Positions 9,482 through 20,331 of a stretch of DNA of 24,418 nt are shown one piece after another. The DNA lies in NCBI GenBank assembly GCA_009731375.1, contig BJOX01000372.1, forward strand, positions 416,111 to 440,528. Reading direction: 5' to 3'. The first letter of the stretch is position 1; every line of letters begins with the position of its first letter. Position numbers and translations under genes: made by a program. Under the pieces are notes generated by a model. The model made no database searches, was not told where the DNA came from, and saw only the letters and a list, made by a program, of their open reading frames with translations. Source of the stretch: Paulinella micropora (lineage: Eukaryota; Cercozoa; Imbricatea; Euglyphida).

Positions 9482-9586
9482 GGATAGATAGATAGATAGA
9501 TAGATAGATGATGCATATGCCAAACTCACCGTCCTGTGTATGAATAGTCATGACGGTGAGTGATGATGAGTGATGGTGATGATGAG

Positions 9587-9617
<31 letters not shown>

Positions 9618-9691
9618 ATACGTATACGTATACGTACACGTACATGTACATGTACATGTACATGTACATGTACATGTATATGTACATGTAC

Positions 9692-9741
<50 letters not shown>

Positions 9742-9742
9742 A

Positions 9743-9785
<43 letters not shown>

Positions 9786-9890
9786 GATGATACAACAAAC
9801 ACATATAACACACACTAAATATGAGCAATTTAGCGCATTCTAGCTTTAAGTCATGCACTCGAGACGTGTCTGCCAAACTCACCGTCCTGT

Positions 9891-9936
<46 letters not shown>

Positions 9937-10035
9937 TCTAGCTTTAAGTCATGTACTCGTGATGCATATGCCAAACTCACCGTCCTGTGTATGAATAGTC
10001 ATGATGGTGAGTGATGATGAGTGATGATGACGATA

Positions 10036-10070
<35 letters not shown>

Positions 10071-10251
10071 ACAACAAACACATATAACACACACTAAATA
10101 TGAGTATTTTAGCGCATTCTAGCTTTAAGTCATGTACTCGAGACGTGTCCGCCAAACTGACCGTCCTGTGATAGACAGATAGATAGATAGATAGATAATT
10201 CTAGCTTTAAGTCGTGTACTCGTGATGCATATGCCAAACTCACCGTCCTGT

Positions 10252-10306
<55 letters not shown>

Positions 10307-10385
10307 GATGCATATGACAAACTCACCGTCCTGTGTATGAATAGTCATGATGGTGAGTGATGATGAGATGATGGTGATGATGAGT
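9156..10385 (+). repeat. SSR-separated module array, part 2
   Basis: Continuation of 7996-8708. The TTTAGCGCATTCTAGC-to-CGTCCTGTG segment is at 9355-9419, 9828-9891 and 10105-10170. The hairpin segment has its left arm CTCACCGTC at 9232, 9525, 9976 and 10322. Hybrid modules joining the front of the first segment to the GATGCATATGCC segment begin at 9934 and 10197. Spacers are (GATA)n, (GAT)n and, once, the (TACATG)n tract. Confidence 0.9.
9616..9786. repeat. Self-complementary (TACATG)n/(TATATG)n hexamer tract
   Basis: TACGTA units change to TACATG units and then TATATG units. TACATG repeats are their own reverse complement (ACATGT and GTAC are palindromes), so the left half can fold on itself. 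It takes the place of most of the (GAT)n spacer in this array unit. Confidence 0.9.
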
Positions 10386-10485
10386 GATGATGATGATGAT
10401 GATATAATGATGATATAATGGTGATGATGATGATGATGACGATCAATGATGATCGATGATGATGATGATGATGATGAATGATGAT

Positions 10486-10519
<34 letters not shown>

Positions 10520-10694
10520 CGATGATGATCGATGATGATCGATGATTGATGATGATGATGATGATGATGATCGATGATGATGATGATGATGATGATGATC
10601 GATGATGATGATGATGATGATGATAATGATGATGATGATGATGATCGATGATGATGATCGATGATGATGATGATTGATGATGATGATTGATGAT

Positions 10695-10734
<40 letters not shown>

Positions 10735-10975
10735 CAATGACGATCGATGATGATCGATGATGATTGATGATTGATGATTGATGATTGATGATGATGATGA
10801 TCGATGATGATGATGATGATGATGATTGATGATGATTGATGATGATGATGATGATGATGATGACGATCATCGATGATGATGATGATGATGATGATCGATG
10901 ATGATGATGATGATGATGATCGATGATGATGATGATGATGATCGATGATGATGATGATGATGATCGATGATGATC

Positions 10976-11010
<35 letters not shown>

Positions 11011-11153
11011 CGATGATGATGATGATGATGATGATCGATGATGATGATCGATGATGATGATGATCGATGATCGATGATGATGATGATCGATGATGATGAT
11101 GATCGATGATGATTGATGATGATGATGATGATGATCGATGATGATGATGATGA
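10386..11153. repeat. ~770-bp (GAT)n tract with GATC interruptions
   Basis: Trinucleotide GAT repeat punctuated by many single-base insertions giving CGATGAT, and by TGATTGATGA variants. These shift the frame repeatedly and explain the alternating poly-His, poly-Ser and poly-Ile runs of the minus strand. Not coding. Confidence 0.95.
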
Positions 11154-11200
11154 TAACAAACAAACAAACAATACATCATGTATCCGCCGATTTTGTGTAC

Positions 11201-11266
<66 letters not shown>

Positions 11267-11290
11267 ATGTATGTGGTTGTGTGCGTTTAC

Positions 11291-11368
<78 letters not shown>

Positions 11369-11435
11369 CTCTCTCACTCTCTCTCTCTTTCTTTCTCTCT
11401 CTCTCTCTCTCTCCTGCGTGTGTGTGTGTTTATTA
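11154..11435. repeat. (AAAC)n, (AT)n, (GT)n and (CT)n tracts
   Basis: A short AAAC run, about 30 bp of unique sequence (11168-11200), (AT)n at about 11201-11246, (GT)n to about 11278, and (CT)n at about 11294-11413 with CTTT variants, running into the gap. Confidence 0.93.
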
Positions 11436-11697
11436 NNNNNNNNNNNNNNNNNNNNNNNNNNNNNNNNNNNNNNNNNNNNNNNNNNNNNNNNNNNNNNNNN
11501 NNNNNNNNNNNNNNNNNNNNNNNNNNNNNNNNNNNNNNNNNNNNNNNNNNNNNNNNNNNNNNNNNNNNNNNNNNNNNNNNNNNNNNNNNNNNNNNNNNNN
11601 NNNNNNNNNNNNNNNNNNNNNNNNNNNNNNNNNNNNNNNNNNNNNNNNNNNNNNNNNNNNNNNNNNNNNNNNNNNNNNNNNNNNNNNNNNNNNNNNN
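11436..11697. other. Assembly gap (262 N)
   Basis: Undetermined bases between a (CT)n/(GT)n edge and an (AAGT)n tract. Confidence 0.99.
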
Positions 11698-11999
<302 letters not shown>

Positions 12000-12113
12000 G
12001 TGTGACCGATTTCCGAAGGTCGTTTTTTGCGCGGCCGCCTTCTTTTCAAATCTTCCAATAAGAATTTCATATTGCTATTCCCTATAATAATGATATTTAT
12101 AATATGAAACATA
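12000..12113. other. Short unique stretch with a 9-bp inverted repeat
   Basis: Ordinary complex sequence including GCGCGGCCGCC. A perfect inverted repeat TTTCATATT (12065-12073)/AATATGAAA (12101-12109) encloses 27 bp. No gene is visible. Confidence 0.6.
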
Positions 12114-12149
12114 ATGATGATGATGATGATGATGATGACGATGATGATG

Positions 12150-12216
<67 letters not shown>

Positions 12217-12269
12217 TAATAATAATAATAATAATCATAAAAATGAAAATGATAATAATAATAATAATA
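12114..12269. repeat. (GAT)n then (AAT)n microsatellite
   Basis: Short GAT tract, then (AAT)n to about 12237, then AAAATG and (AAT)n variants. Read on the minus strand this is the (ATT)n tail following the SINE. Confidence 0.94.
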
Positions 12270-12500
12270 GTGCTTCTCTGTCAATGGCTGATGCAAATCT
12301 GCACATGCGCCTCCATCGTCTCACCCGTGAGGGGAGTACGAAGAATTGACGATAGGCTCTAATGACACCCCCGCAAGGGCAGTTCCAACACGTCCAGACG
12401 GACCGGTATGTTCAATGAAAATACTGGTGGCACCGACGGGAATCGAACTGGCGACAGGGCCCAGATGGTAGAACTTGACCACTGGGCTATCACGGTGTCC
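12270..12500 (-). mobile_element. tRNA-derived SINE
   Basis: On the minus strand the head (12499-12429) carries a perfect RNA polymerase III A box TAGCCCAGTGG (12489-12479) and B box GTTCGATTC (12448-12440) at normal tRNA spacing. The acceptor-like ends GACACCG and CGGTGCC pair with one mismatch. The T stem is degenerate, three extra bases lie before the A box, and no CCA follows, so this is not a working tRNA. About 160 bp of unrelated body follow, then an (ATT)n tail. Both sides are (AAT)n, so target-site duplications cannot be read. Confidence 0.85.
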
Positions 12501-12710
<210 letters not shown>

Positions 12711-12812
12711 TAGGGGCTGCGCCAACATCTGAAAGGATGGTTTGCGGTGCGCTTCGCGCATCCACCCCTCTCCCTCCTCTTCCCAAGGTCGCTTTTCCTT
12801 TCATTCTCACAT

Positions 12813-13450
12813 GCACAGCTTTTACAAACTGGAGCAATCTCAGCCATTCATTTTGGCACTTTGTCATTACATTCGCATTTCATAATTTCAACTGCATCCC
12901 TAAAAAAGAGCTCGTGAGAAGCTTGCAAAAACACAAAGAATCAGCCTCTAAGCCCCTCTGGCACAACTTTTAGAGCCTTGAGCATTCTAAGCCATTCATT
13001 TTGGCACTACTTGCCAGAATCTTCGTAAATCTCTTTTTTCAACTGGTTCACTACCTAGAGCGCGTCCCGAGGTTGTGAAAAAGAAAAAAAAAAAAATCAG
13101 CCTCTCAACCCTTCTGGAACAATTTTTACAGCCTTGGACCATTCTCAGCCATTTATTTTGGTGCAGGCCGATCCGCTTCGGGTACGTACCATTGCGGCTG
13201 GGTTCCCGGTGGGAGCCCCCCCCGGGCCCCCCTTTCCACAGCTGACGGGTATGTTGCATTGCTGGAGGTAACTGGCATAAACCCTTCTGGCACAACTGTT
13301 AGAGCCTTGGAGCATTCTCAGCCATTCATTTCTGTGCCGGCTAATTCACGTGGGGTACGTACAATTGCGGGCTTGGGTTCCCGGGGGAGGGCCCCCCGGA
13401 CCCCGCTTTCCCCGTCGACAGGGTACGTTCGATTGCCAGAGGTACCAGCA
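12813..13450 (+). repeat. Layered minisatellite: four A modules and two B modules
   Basis: Module A, with core ATTCTCAGCCATTCATTTTG, occurs at about 12813-12863, 12940-13009, 13097-13165 and 13277-13340. The first three lie in units of about 156 bp whose intervals also align. Module B (GGGTACGTAC...TTGCGGGCTGGGTTCCCGG-type, very GC-rich) follows the third and fourth A copies at about 13164-13276 and 13337-13450. A TGCGCTTCGCGCA hairpin lies upstream near 12747. No gene is recognised. Confidence 0.85.
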
Positions 13451-13460
13451 AGGACTGCGA

Positions 13461-13816
13461 AAAAAAAGGAATTTTGTCATTCAGGACACTCCCTACCTAA
13501 CGCAATGAATTCCAAAAACATCATATCAGCATCAAGATCGAGTCTGGGGCTAGCCACCCTGTCAATATGAGCTCCCAAGTCATCCTGGTTCCCACAAACC
13601 ATGATTTATGGGGACAGGGGGTGCAGGAAATAGCCCCCCCCCCCTTCCAAAAAAAGAGGAATTTTGGCATTCAGGACACTCCCTAACGCAAATATTTGCG
13701 CGAAATAAAAAAAAAGTACATCAGCATCAAAGATCGAGTCCGGGGCGACCACCCTGCAAATATGAGCTCCCGACGCTCCTCCGGGTTTCCAATAACTATC
13801 ATTTATTCCGACAGAG
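13461..13816 (+). repeat. Two-copy ~190-bp tandem duplication
   Basis: A unit running from AGGAATTTTG(T/G)CATTCAGG through ATCGAGTC and AATATGAGCTCCC occurs at about 13461-13617 and 13651-13816. The copies differ at many scattered positions, so the duplication is not recent. Confidence 0.88.
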
Positions 13817-13825
13817 GTTCGAAAA

Positions 13826-13892
13826 TGCGGGGGTGGTGGTGGTGGTGGTGTGTGTGTTTGGGGGGGGGGGGGGGGGGAATTTNNNNNNNNNN
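13826..13892. repeat. (GGT)n, G homopolymer and 10-N gap
   Basis: GGT repeats, a short GT run and 17-18 consecutive G, then a few bases and exactly ten N (13883-13892). The G-run probably caused the assembly break. Confidence 0.92.
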
Positions 13893-13944
13893 GTCCCAAC
13901 ACCTTTCAGGGATAATACTATTAGAGGAAAGGAGAGAAAGAGAG

Positions 13945-14138
<194 letters not shown>

Positions 14139-14175
14139 TTCATGTTGGAGTGTCGGTTACCTAAACACAAATAGT

Positions 14176-15160
<985 letters not shown>

Positions 15161-15172
<12 letters not shown>

Positions 15173-15520
15173 AGATTGAGAACTCCTTCTGCTCCTATCA
15201 CATTACATACATACATACATATATACATACATACATACATACATACATACATACGTACGTACGTACGTACGTACGTACGTAAATATGTACGTACATACGT
15301 ACGTACGTACGTACATACATACATACATACATACATACGTACATACGTACGTACGTACGTACATACATAGTAAAGTAGAAGAAGATTGAGAACTCCTTCT
15401 GCTCCTATAACATTACATACATACATACATACATACATACACACACATACATACATATATACATAGATACATACGTACGTACGTACATACATACATACAT
15501 ACATACATACATACATACAT
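15161..15520 (+). repeat. Duplicated ~50-bp module with (ATAC)n/(ACGT)n
   Basis: A module with core GATTGAGAACTCCTTCTGCT ends CATTACATAC at 15161-15210 and 15371-15420, a period of 210 bp. Each copy is followed by (ATAC)n that changes to (ACGT)n and back. The ACGT blocks are self-complementary and CpG-rich. Confidence 0.9.
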
Positions 15521-15735
15521 CAATCCATCGATCATCAATCCATCAATCAATCAATCAATCAATCCAATCCAATCCAATCCAACCCAACCCAATCCAATCC
15601 AATCCAACCCAACCCAATCCCAATCCCATCCCAATCCCAATCCCAATCCAATCCAACCCAACCCAATCCATTCCAATCCAATCCAATCCAATCCAACCCA
15701 ATCCAATCCAATCCAATCCAATCCAATCAATCACC
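15521..15735. repeat. (AATC)n/(AATCC)n/(AACCC)n pentamer tract
   Basis: AATC tetramers turn into AATCC pentamers with AACCC and CCCAAT variants, then back to AATC. Related in composition to telomere-like repeats but not a standard telomere unit. Confidence 0.92.
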
Positions 15736-15858
15736 TAGGCGTTCGCGAAACACTGGATGGCCTGCTGTCGTTAGTAAACGGGGGAGTTAGTAGCTCTTTA
15801 TTCACAAGTGCCTACCAAACAATAGACAGAGCAAGAGAGTGAGAGAGACTTCTGCCTA
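15736..15858. other. Short unique stretch
   Basis: About 120 bp of ordinary sequence between the pentamer tract and the 11-bp minisatellite. I see no motif or gene in it. Confidence 0.6.
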
Positions 15859-15859
15859 C

Positions 15860-16183
15860 TACCTCACTACTGCCTTCCTCACTACTGCCTGCCTCACTAC
15901 CGCTTCACTACTGCCTCACTACTGCCTCATACTACTGCCTCACTACTGCCTCACTACTGCGTCACTACTGCCTCACACTACTGCCTCACCACTACTGCCC
16001 CACTACTACTGCCCCACTACTGCCTCACCACTACTGCCTCACTACTGCCCCACTACTGCCTCACTACTGCCTCACTACTGCCCCACTACTGCCTCACACT
16101 ACTGCCTCACTACCGCCTCACTACTGCCCCACTACTGCCCCACTACTGCCTCACTACTGCCTCACTACTGCCCCACTACTGCC
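15860..16183 (+). repeat. 11-bp minisatellite, unit TCACTACTGCC
   Basis: About 28 units of (T/C)CACTACTGCC with occasional 12-14-bp variants (CACACTACTGCC, CACCACTACTGCC). It runs into the gap, so its true length is unknown. A plus-strand frame reading LPHYCLTTAS is a repeat translation. Confidence 0.95.
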
Positions 16184-16536
16184 NNNNNNNNNNNNNNNNN
16201 NNNNNNNNNNNNNNNNNNNNNNNNNNNNNNNNNNNNNNNNNNNNNNNNNNNNNNNNNNNNNNNNNNNNNNNNNNNNNNNNNNNNNNNNNNNNNNNNNNNN
16301 NNNNNNNNNNNNNNNNNNNNNNNNNNNNNNNNNNNNNNNNNNNNNNNNNNNNNNNNNNNNNNNNNNNNNNNNNNNNNNNNNNNNNNNNNNNNNNNNNNNN
16401 NNNNNNNNNNNNNNNNNNNNNNNNNNNNNNNNNNNNNNNNNNNNNNNNNNNNNNNNNNNNNNNNNNNNNNNNNNNNNNNNNNNNNNNNNNNNNNNNNNNN
16501 NNNNNNNNNNNNNNNNNNNNNNNNNNNNNNNNNNNN
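16184..16536. other. Assembly gap (353 N)
   Basis: Undetermined bases between the 11-bp minisatellite and a G homopolymer. Confidence 0.99.

Positions 16537-16581
<45 letters not shown>
16537..16581. repeat. G homopolymer of 45 bases
   Basis: 45 consecutive G directly at a gap edge. Such runs form G-quadruplexes, and two-colour Illumina sequencing produces false poly-G, so the length is doubtful. Confidence 0.8.
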
Positions 16582-16582
<1 letters not shown>

Positions 16583-16970
16583 TGACGAGGAGGAAGAGGT
16601 AGAGGATGACGAAAAGGAGGAGGAGGAGGAGGAGGAGGAAAAGGAGGAGGGGAGGAGGAGGAGAAGAAAGAAGAAAGAAGAAGAAAGAAGAAGAAGAAAG
16701 AAGAAGAAGAAAGAAGAAGAAGAAAGAAGAAGAAGAAAGAAGAAGAAGAAAGAAGAAGAAGAAGAAGAAGAAGAAGAAGAAGAAGAAGAAGAAGAAGAAG
16801 AAAGAAGAAGAAGAAGAAGAAGAAGAAGAAGAAGAAGAAGAAAAAGAAAGAAAGAAAGAAAGAAGAAGAAGAAGAAGAAGAAAGAAGAAGAAGAAGAAGA
16901 AGAAGAAGAAGAAGAAGAAGAAGAAGAAGAAGAAGAAGAAAGAAGAAGAAGGAGGAGGAGAAAGAAGATG
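16582..16970. repeat. ~390-bp polypurine tract, (GGA)n then (GAA)n
   Basis: Almost entirely purine on the plus strand: GGA-rich at 16582-16660, then GAA with AAAG units to about 16950. Long GAA tracts with mirror symmetry are known to form intramolecular triplexes (H-DNA). The lysine-, glutamate- or leucine-rich frames are repeat translations. Confidence 0.95.
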
Positions 16971-16982
16971 TAGGTATAGGTA

Positions 16983-17335
16983 AGTTGCCTTGGGATGGTT
17001 CGCCGGCCCGCCCAACAACGAGCGACCAGGCTCCGGATGATTGACGTTCACATCTCGCTCTTCCCACCTTATGTACGGATGTATGTATTTATGTATGTAT
17101 GTATGTATGCATGACGGCCGGACGGGCTCCGGTTGATGTACATGCACATCGCGTGATGTATATATAAATATATGTATATATATATATAATATAATATATG
17201 TGTATGTACGTAATGTATGTATGTATGTATGTATGTATGTATGTATGTATGTATAGATGGATAGATGCATGTATTATATTTCATACATGTATGTATGTAT
17301 CAAATCCGGACGGGCTTCGGATGATGCACATGCAG

Positions 17336-17368
<33 letters not shown>

Positions 17369-17375
17369 TATAGAT

Positions 17376-17420
<45 letters not shown>

Positions 17421-17606
17421 CTCGCTCTACCCACCTCTGTATATATGCATGTATGTATGTATAGATGTATAGATTGATATATGCATATATGTATGTATGT
17501 ATGTATGTAAGTCAGGGATGGTAAACTTGTACATCTAGCTCTTCCAACACAGTTGTGTATGTATGTATGTATATAAGTCAGGCCGGGCTTGAGCTTGTGT
17601 ACATTT

Positions 17607-17655
<49 letters not shown>

Positions 17656-17750
17656 ACATCTCGTTCGTCCCACCTTATGTATGTATGTATGTATGTATGT
17701 AAGTCAGGCCGGGCTCGGGATTGTACATGGTTTTTTTGTTGTTGTTGTTC

Positions 17751-17799
<49 letters not shown>

Positions 17800-18316
17800 A
17801 CATCTCGCTCGTCCCACCTTATGTATGTATGTATGTATGTATGTAAGCCAGGCCGGGCTCGGGATTGTGTACATGTTTTTTTTTAAATTTTTTTTTTTTT
17901 TTATTTTATTTTATTATTTTTTTAAATTTTTTTTTGTTTGCTTTTTTTTGTTTGTTGTTGTTGTTGTACATCTCGCTCGTCCCACCTTATGTATGTATGT
18001 ATGTATGTATGTATGTACGTACGTAAGTCAGGCCGGGCTCGGGATTGTGTACATGTTTTTTTTTAAATTTTTTTTTTTTTTTATTTTATTTTATTATTTT
18101 TTTAAATTTTTTTTTGTTTGCTTTTTTTTGTTTGTTGTTGTTGTTGTACATCTCGCTCGTCCCACCTTATGTATGTATGTATGTATGTATGTATGTANNN
18201 NNNNNNNTGTTGTTGTTGTTGTTGTTGTTGTTGTACATCTCGCTCGTCCCACCTTGTGTATGTATGTATGTATATGTATGTAAGTCAGGCCGGGCTTGGG
18301 ATTGTGTACATGTTTT

Positions 18317-18359
<43 letters not shown>

Positions 18360-18470
18360 ACATCTCGCTCGTCCCACCTAATGTATGTATGTATGTATCT
18401 ATGTATGTATGTATGTATGTTTTGTATGTATGCATGTATGTAAGTCAGGCCGCTCTGGATTGTCCACATG

Positions 18471-18524
<54 letters not shown>

Positions 18525-18715
18525 GTATATACATGTATATATATATGTATATGTATATGTATGCATGTATGTATGTATGTATGCATGCATGTATGTATGT
18601 ACACCTCGCTCTTCACACCCAATATATATATATATATATATGTATATATATTATATATTTATATATATCTGGATTGTCTACATGTACACCTCGCTCTTCA
18701 CACCCAATATAAATA
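16983..18715 (+). repeat. Satellite array of ~12 units with expandable cores
   Basis: The unit is TAAGTCAGGCCGGGCTCGGG, then ATTGTGTACATG, a variable core, TGTACATCTCGCTCGTCCCA, CCTTATG and (TATG)n. The core is (GTT)n in most units, a T-rich block at 17869-17960 and 18049-18140, GATA near 17337-17419, and (AT)n at 18473-18512. Early units (16983, 17113, 17301) are diverged and the middle ones nearly identical. Units start at about 17509, 17574, 17700, 17844, 18023, 18281, 18440 and 18669. No gene. Confidence 0.9.
18198..18207. other. Assembly gap (10 N)
   Basis: Ten N between (TATG)n and (GTT)n inside the satellite. It cuts through a unit, so copy number here is uncertain. Confidence 0.97.
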
Positions 18716-18777
18716 TATATATATATATATATATGTATATGTATGTATGTATATGTAAATGTATATATATATATATG

Positions 18778-18815
<38 letters not shown>

Positions 18816-18992
18816 CACACCTGTCCATAGTGCTTTTGCCTTCTACAGCACCCTCCATAGAACGAAGAACTACATGCATACATACATACATACATACATA
18901 CATACATTGATACATAAGGTTTTTCTAAGTATTCCAGTCAACCCCAGATTCGGGTCACTTTGAATGTGGCCCCTCGTTTTTCGCCGTAACAA
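18716..18992. repeat. (AT)n/(TATG)n/(ATAC)n with two short unique stretches
   Basis: Microsatellites with about 60 bp of unique sequence at 18813-18872 and about 85 bp at 18908-18992, the latter being the left flank of the third foldback copy. Neither resembles a known gene. Confidence 0.85.
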
Positions 18993-19140
18993 TAGTATAT
19001 TATGCGGCTAGCCACAAATTTGACGTGTTTTGCGGGCGAGCCAAGCCGGGCCGGCGAGCCCGCAAAACACGTCAAATTTGGCGCGCCGCATATGTAGTGT
19101 TATCGGTAACCTGACCATATTTTGTGGAGGTGACCGATTA
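18993..19140 (+). mobile_element. Composite foldback element, family 1, copy 3
   Basis: Starts TAGTATATTATGCGGC. The 19-bp inner arms TTTGACGTGTTTTGCGGGC and its complement are perfect in this copy, with a shorter GGGCC centre. The tail runs from TTATCGGT (19100-19107) to ACCGATTA (19133-19140). Same orientation as the copy at 3158. The flanks differ between copies, which supports independent insertion. Confidence 0.82.
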
Positions 19141-19436
19141 ATGACTGTCTATGAAAGTTGGGACATGAGAAAAAAAGAAAAAAATCCTCCGCGAAAATTT
19201 CCCGCTTTTCTTGGGTGGGTATGTATGTATGTACGTTGTGTATGTAGGTATGTATGTAGGTATGCATGCATGTATGTATGTATGTATGTATGTATGTATG
19301 TATGTATGTATGTATGTATGTATGTGGTGGCCGGAAGCTTTGACTGAGAAAGGAAGAAAGGAAGAAAGGAAGAAAGGAAGAAAGGAAGAAGAAAGAAAGG
19401 AAGAAAAGTTTTTCGACAAATGACCGCTGTTTGCGA
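19141..19436. repeat. Unique stretch, (TATG)n and (GGAAGAAA)n
   Basis: About 65 bp of unique sequence, (TATG)n at about 19217-19325, a short unique link, and a purine-rich (AAGGAAGA)n block at about 19350-19408. Confidence 0.88.
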
Positions 19437-19533
19437 CATACATACATACATACATACATACATACATACATACATACATACATCATATACATACATACAT
19501 ACATGCATGCATGCATGCATCCATCCATCCATC

Positions 19534-19565
<32 letters not shown>

Positions 19566-19726
19566 CATGCATACATGCATACATACATACATACATACAT
19601 ACATGCATACATACATACATACATACATGCATACATACATACATACATACATGCATACATACATACATATACATACACATACATATACATACATACATAC
19701 ATACATACATACATACATACATACAT
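19437..19726. repeat. (ATAC)n microsatellite with GCAT variants
   Basis: About 290 bp of ATAC with blocks of GCAT and CCAT, the GCAT variant recurring at roughly 24-28-bp spacing, which suggests that a larger unit has been amplified. Confidence 0.95.
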
Positions 19727-19781
19727 AGTATTGCCTTCTGGACCTCCCTCATTTGAGCAAAACAACAACAACAACAACAAC

Positions 19782-19827
<46 letters not shown>

Positions 19828-19851
19828 TTAATAATAATAGTGATAATAATA

Positions 19852-19897
<46 letters not shown>

Positions 19898-19948
19898 TAA
19901 TAATAATAATAATAATATTAATGATGATGATGATGATGATGATAATGA
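19727..19948. repeat. (AAC)n, (AAT)n and (GAT)n tracts
   Basis: About 35 bp of unique sequence, then AAC, AAT and GAT trinucleotide tracts in succession, each differing from the last by one base. Confidence 0.95.
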
Positions 19949-20085
19949 TAGTGAGTGAATGAGTGTGTGAATAAGTGAGTATGTTATGTGTGAATGAGTG
20001 TGTGTGTGTGTGTGTGTGTCTGTGCGTGTGTCTGTGCGTGTGTCTGTGCGTGTGTCTGAGAGAGAGAGAGAGAGAGCGTGAGATC

Positions 20086-20116
<31 letters not shown>

Positions 20117-20198
20117 GCCGAGTGTGTGTGTGTGTGCGTGTGTGTAGAGAGAGAGAGAGAGAGAAGGAGAAAGAGAGAGAGAGAGAGAGAGAGGCCGA

Positions 20199-20230
<32 letters not shown>

Positions 20231-20331
20231 AAGAAAGAAAGAAAAAAAAAAAAAAAAAGAGGGGGGGGGAGGGAGGGGGAGGGGGGGGGGGGGGGGGAGG
20301 GAGAGGGAGGGGGAGAGGGGGGGGGGGGGGG
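19949..20331. repeat. (GT)n, (GA)n, poly-A and G-rich tract
   Basis: Alternating (GT)n and (GA)n blocks, including a repeated GAGGCCGAGTGTGTGTG junction near 20114 and 20192, then 18-20 A and a G-rich run with single A breaks up to the gap. The G-rich part could form G-quadruplexes. Confidence 0.93.

Noticed and set aside
7996-10385. CRISPR-like array of repeats and spacers
   Set aside because: Spacers are microsatellites, modules are of several kinds and unequal length, and the DNA is eukaryotic in character.
12429-12499. Functional tRNA gene on the minus strand
   Set aside because: The A and B boxes are intact, but the T stem is broken, three extra bases lie before the A box and a SINE body with an (ATT)n tail follows, so it was called a SINE head.
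12996-13295. 99-codon minus-strand frame over the A modules
   Set aside because: The A modules fall in different frames in the other copies, so no repeat protein is being conserved.
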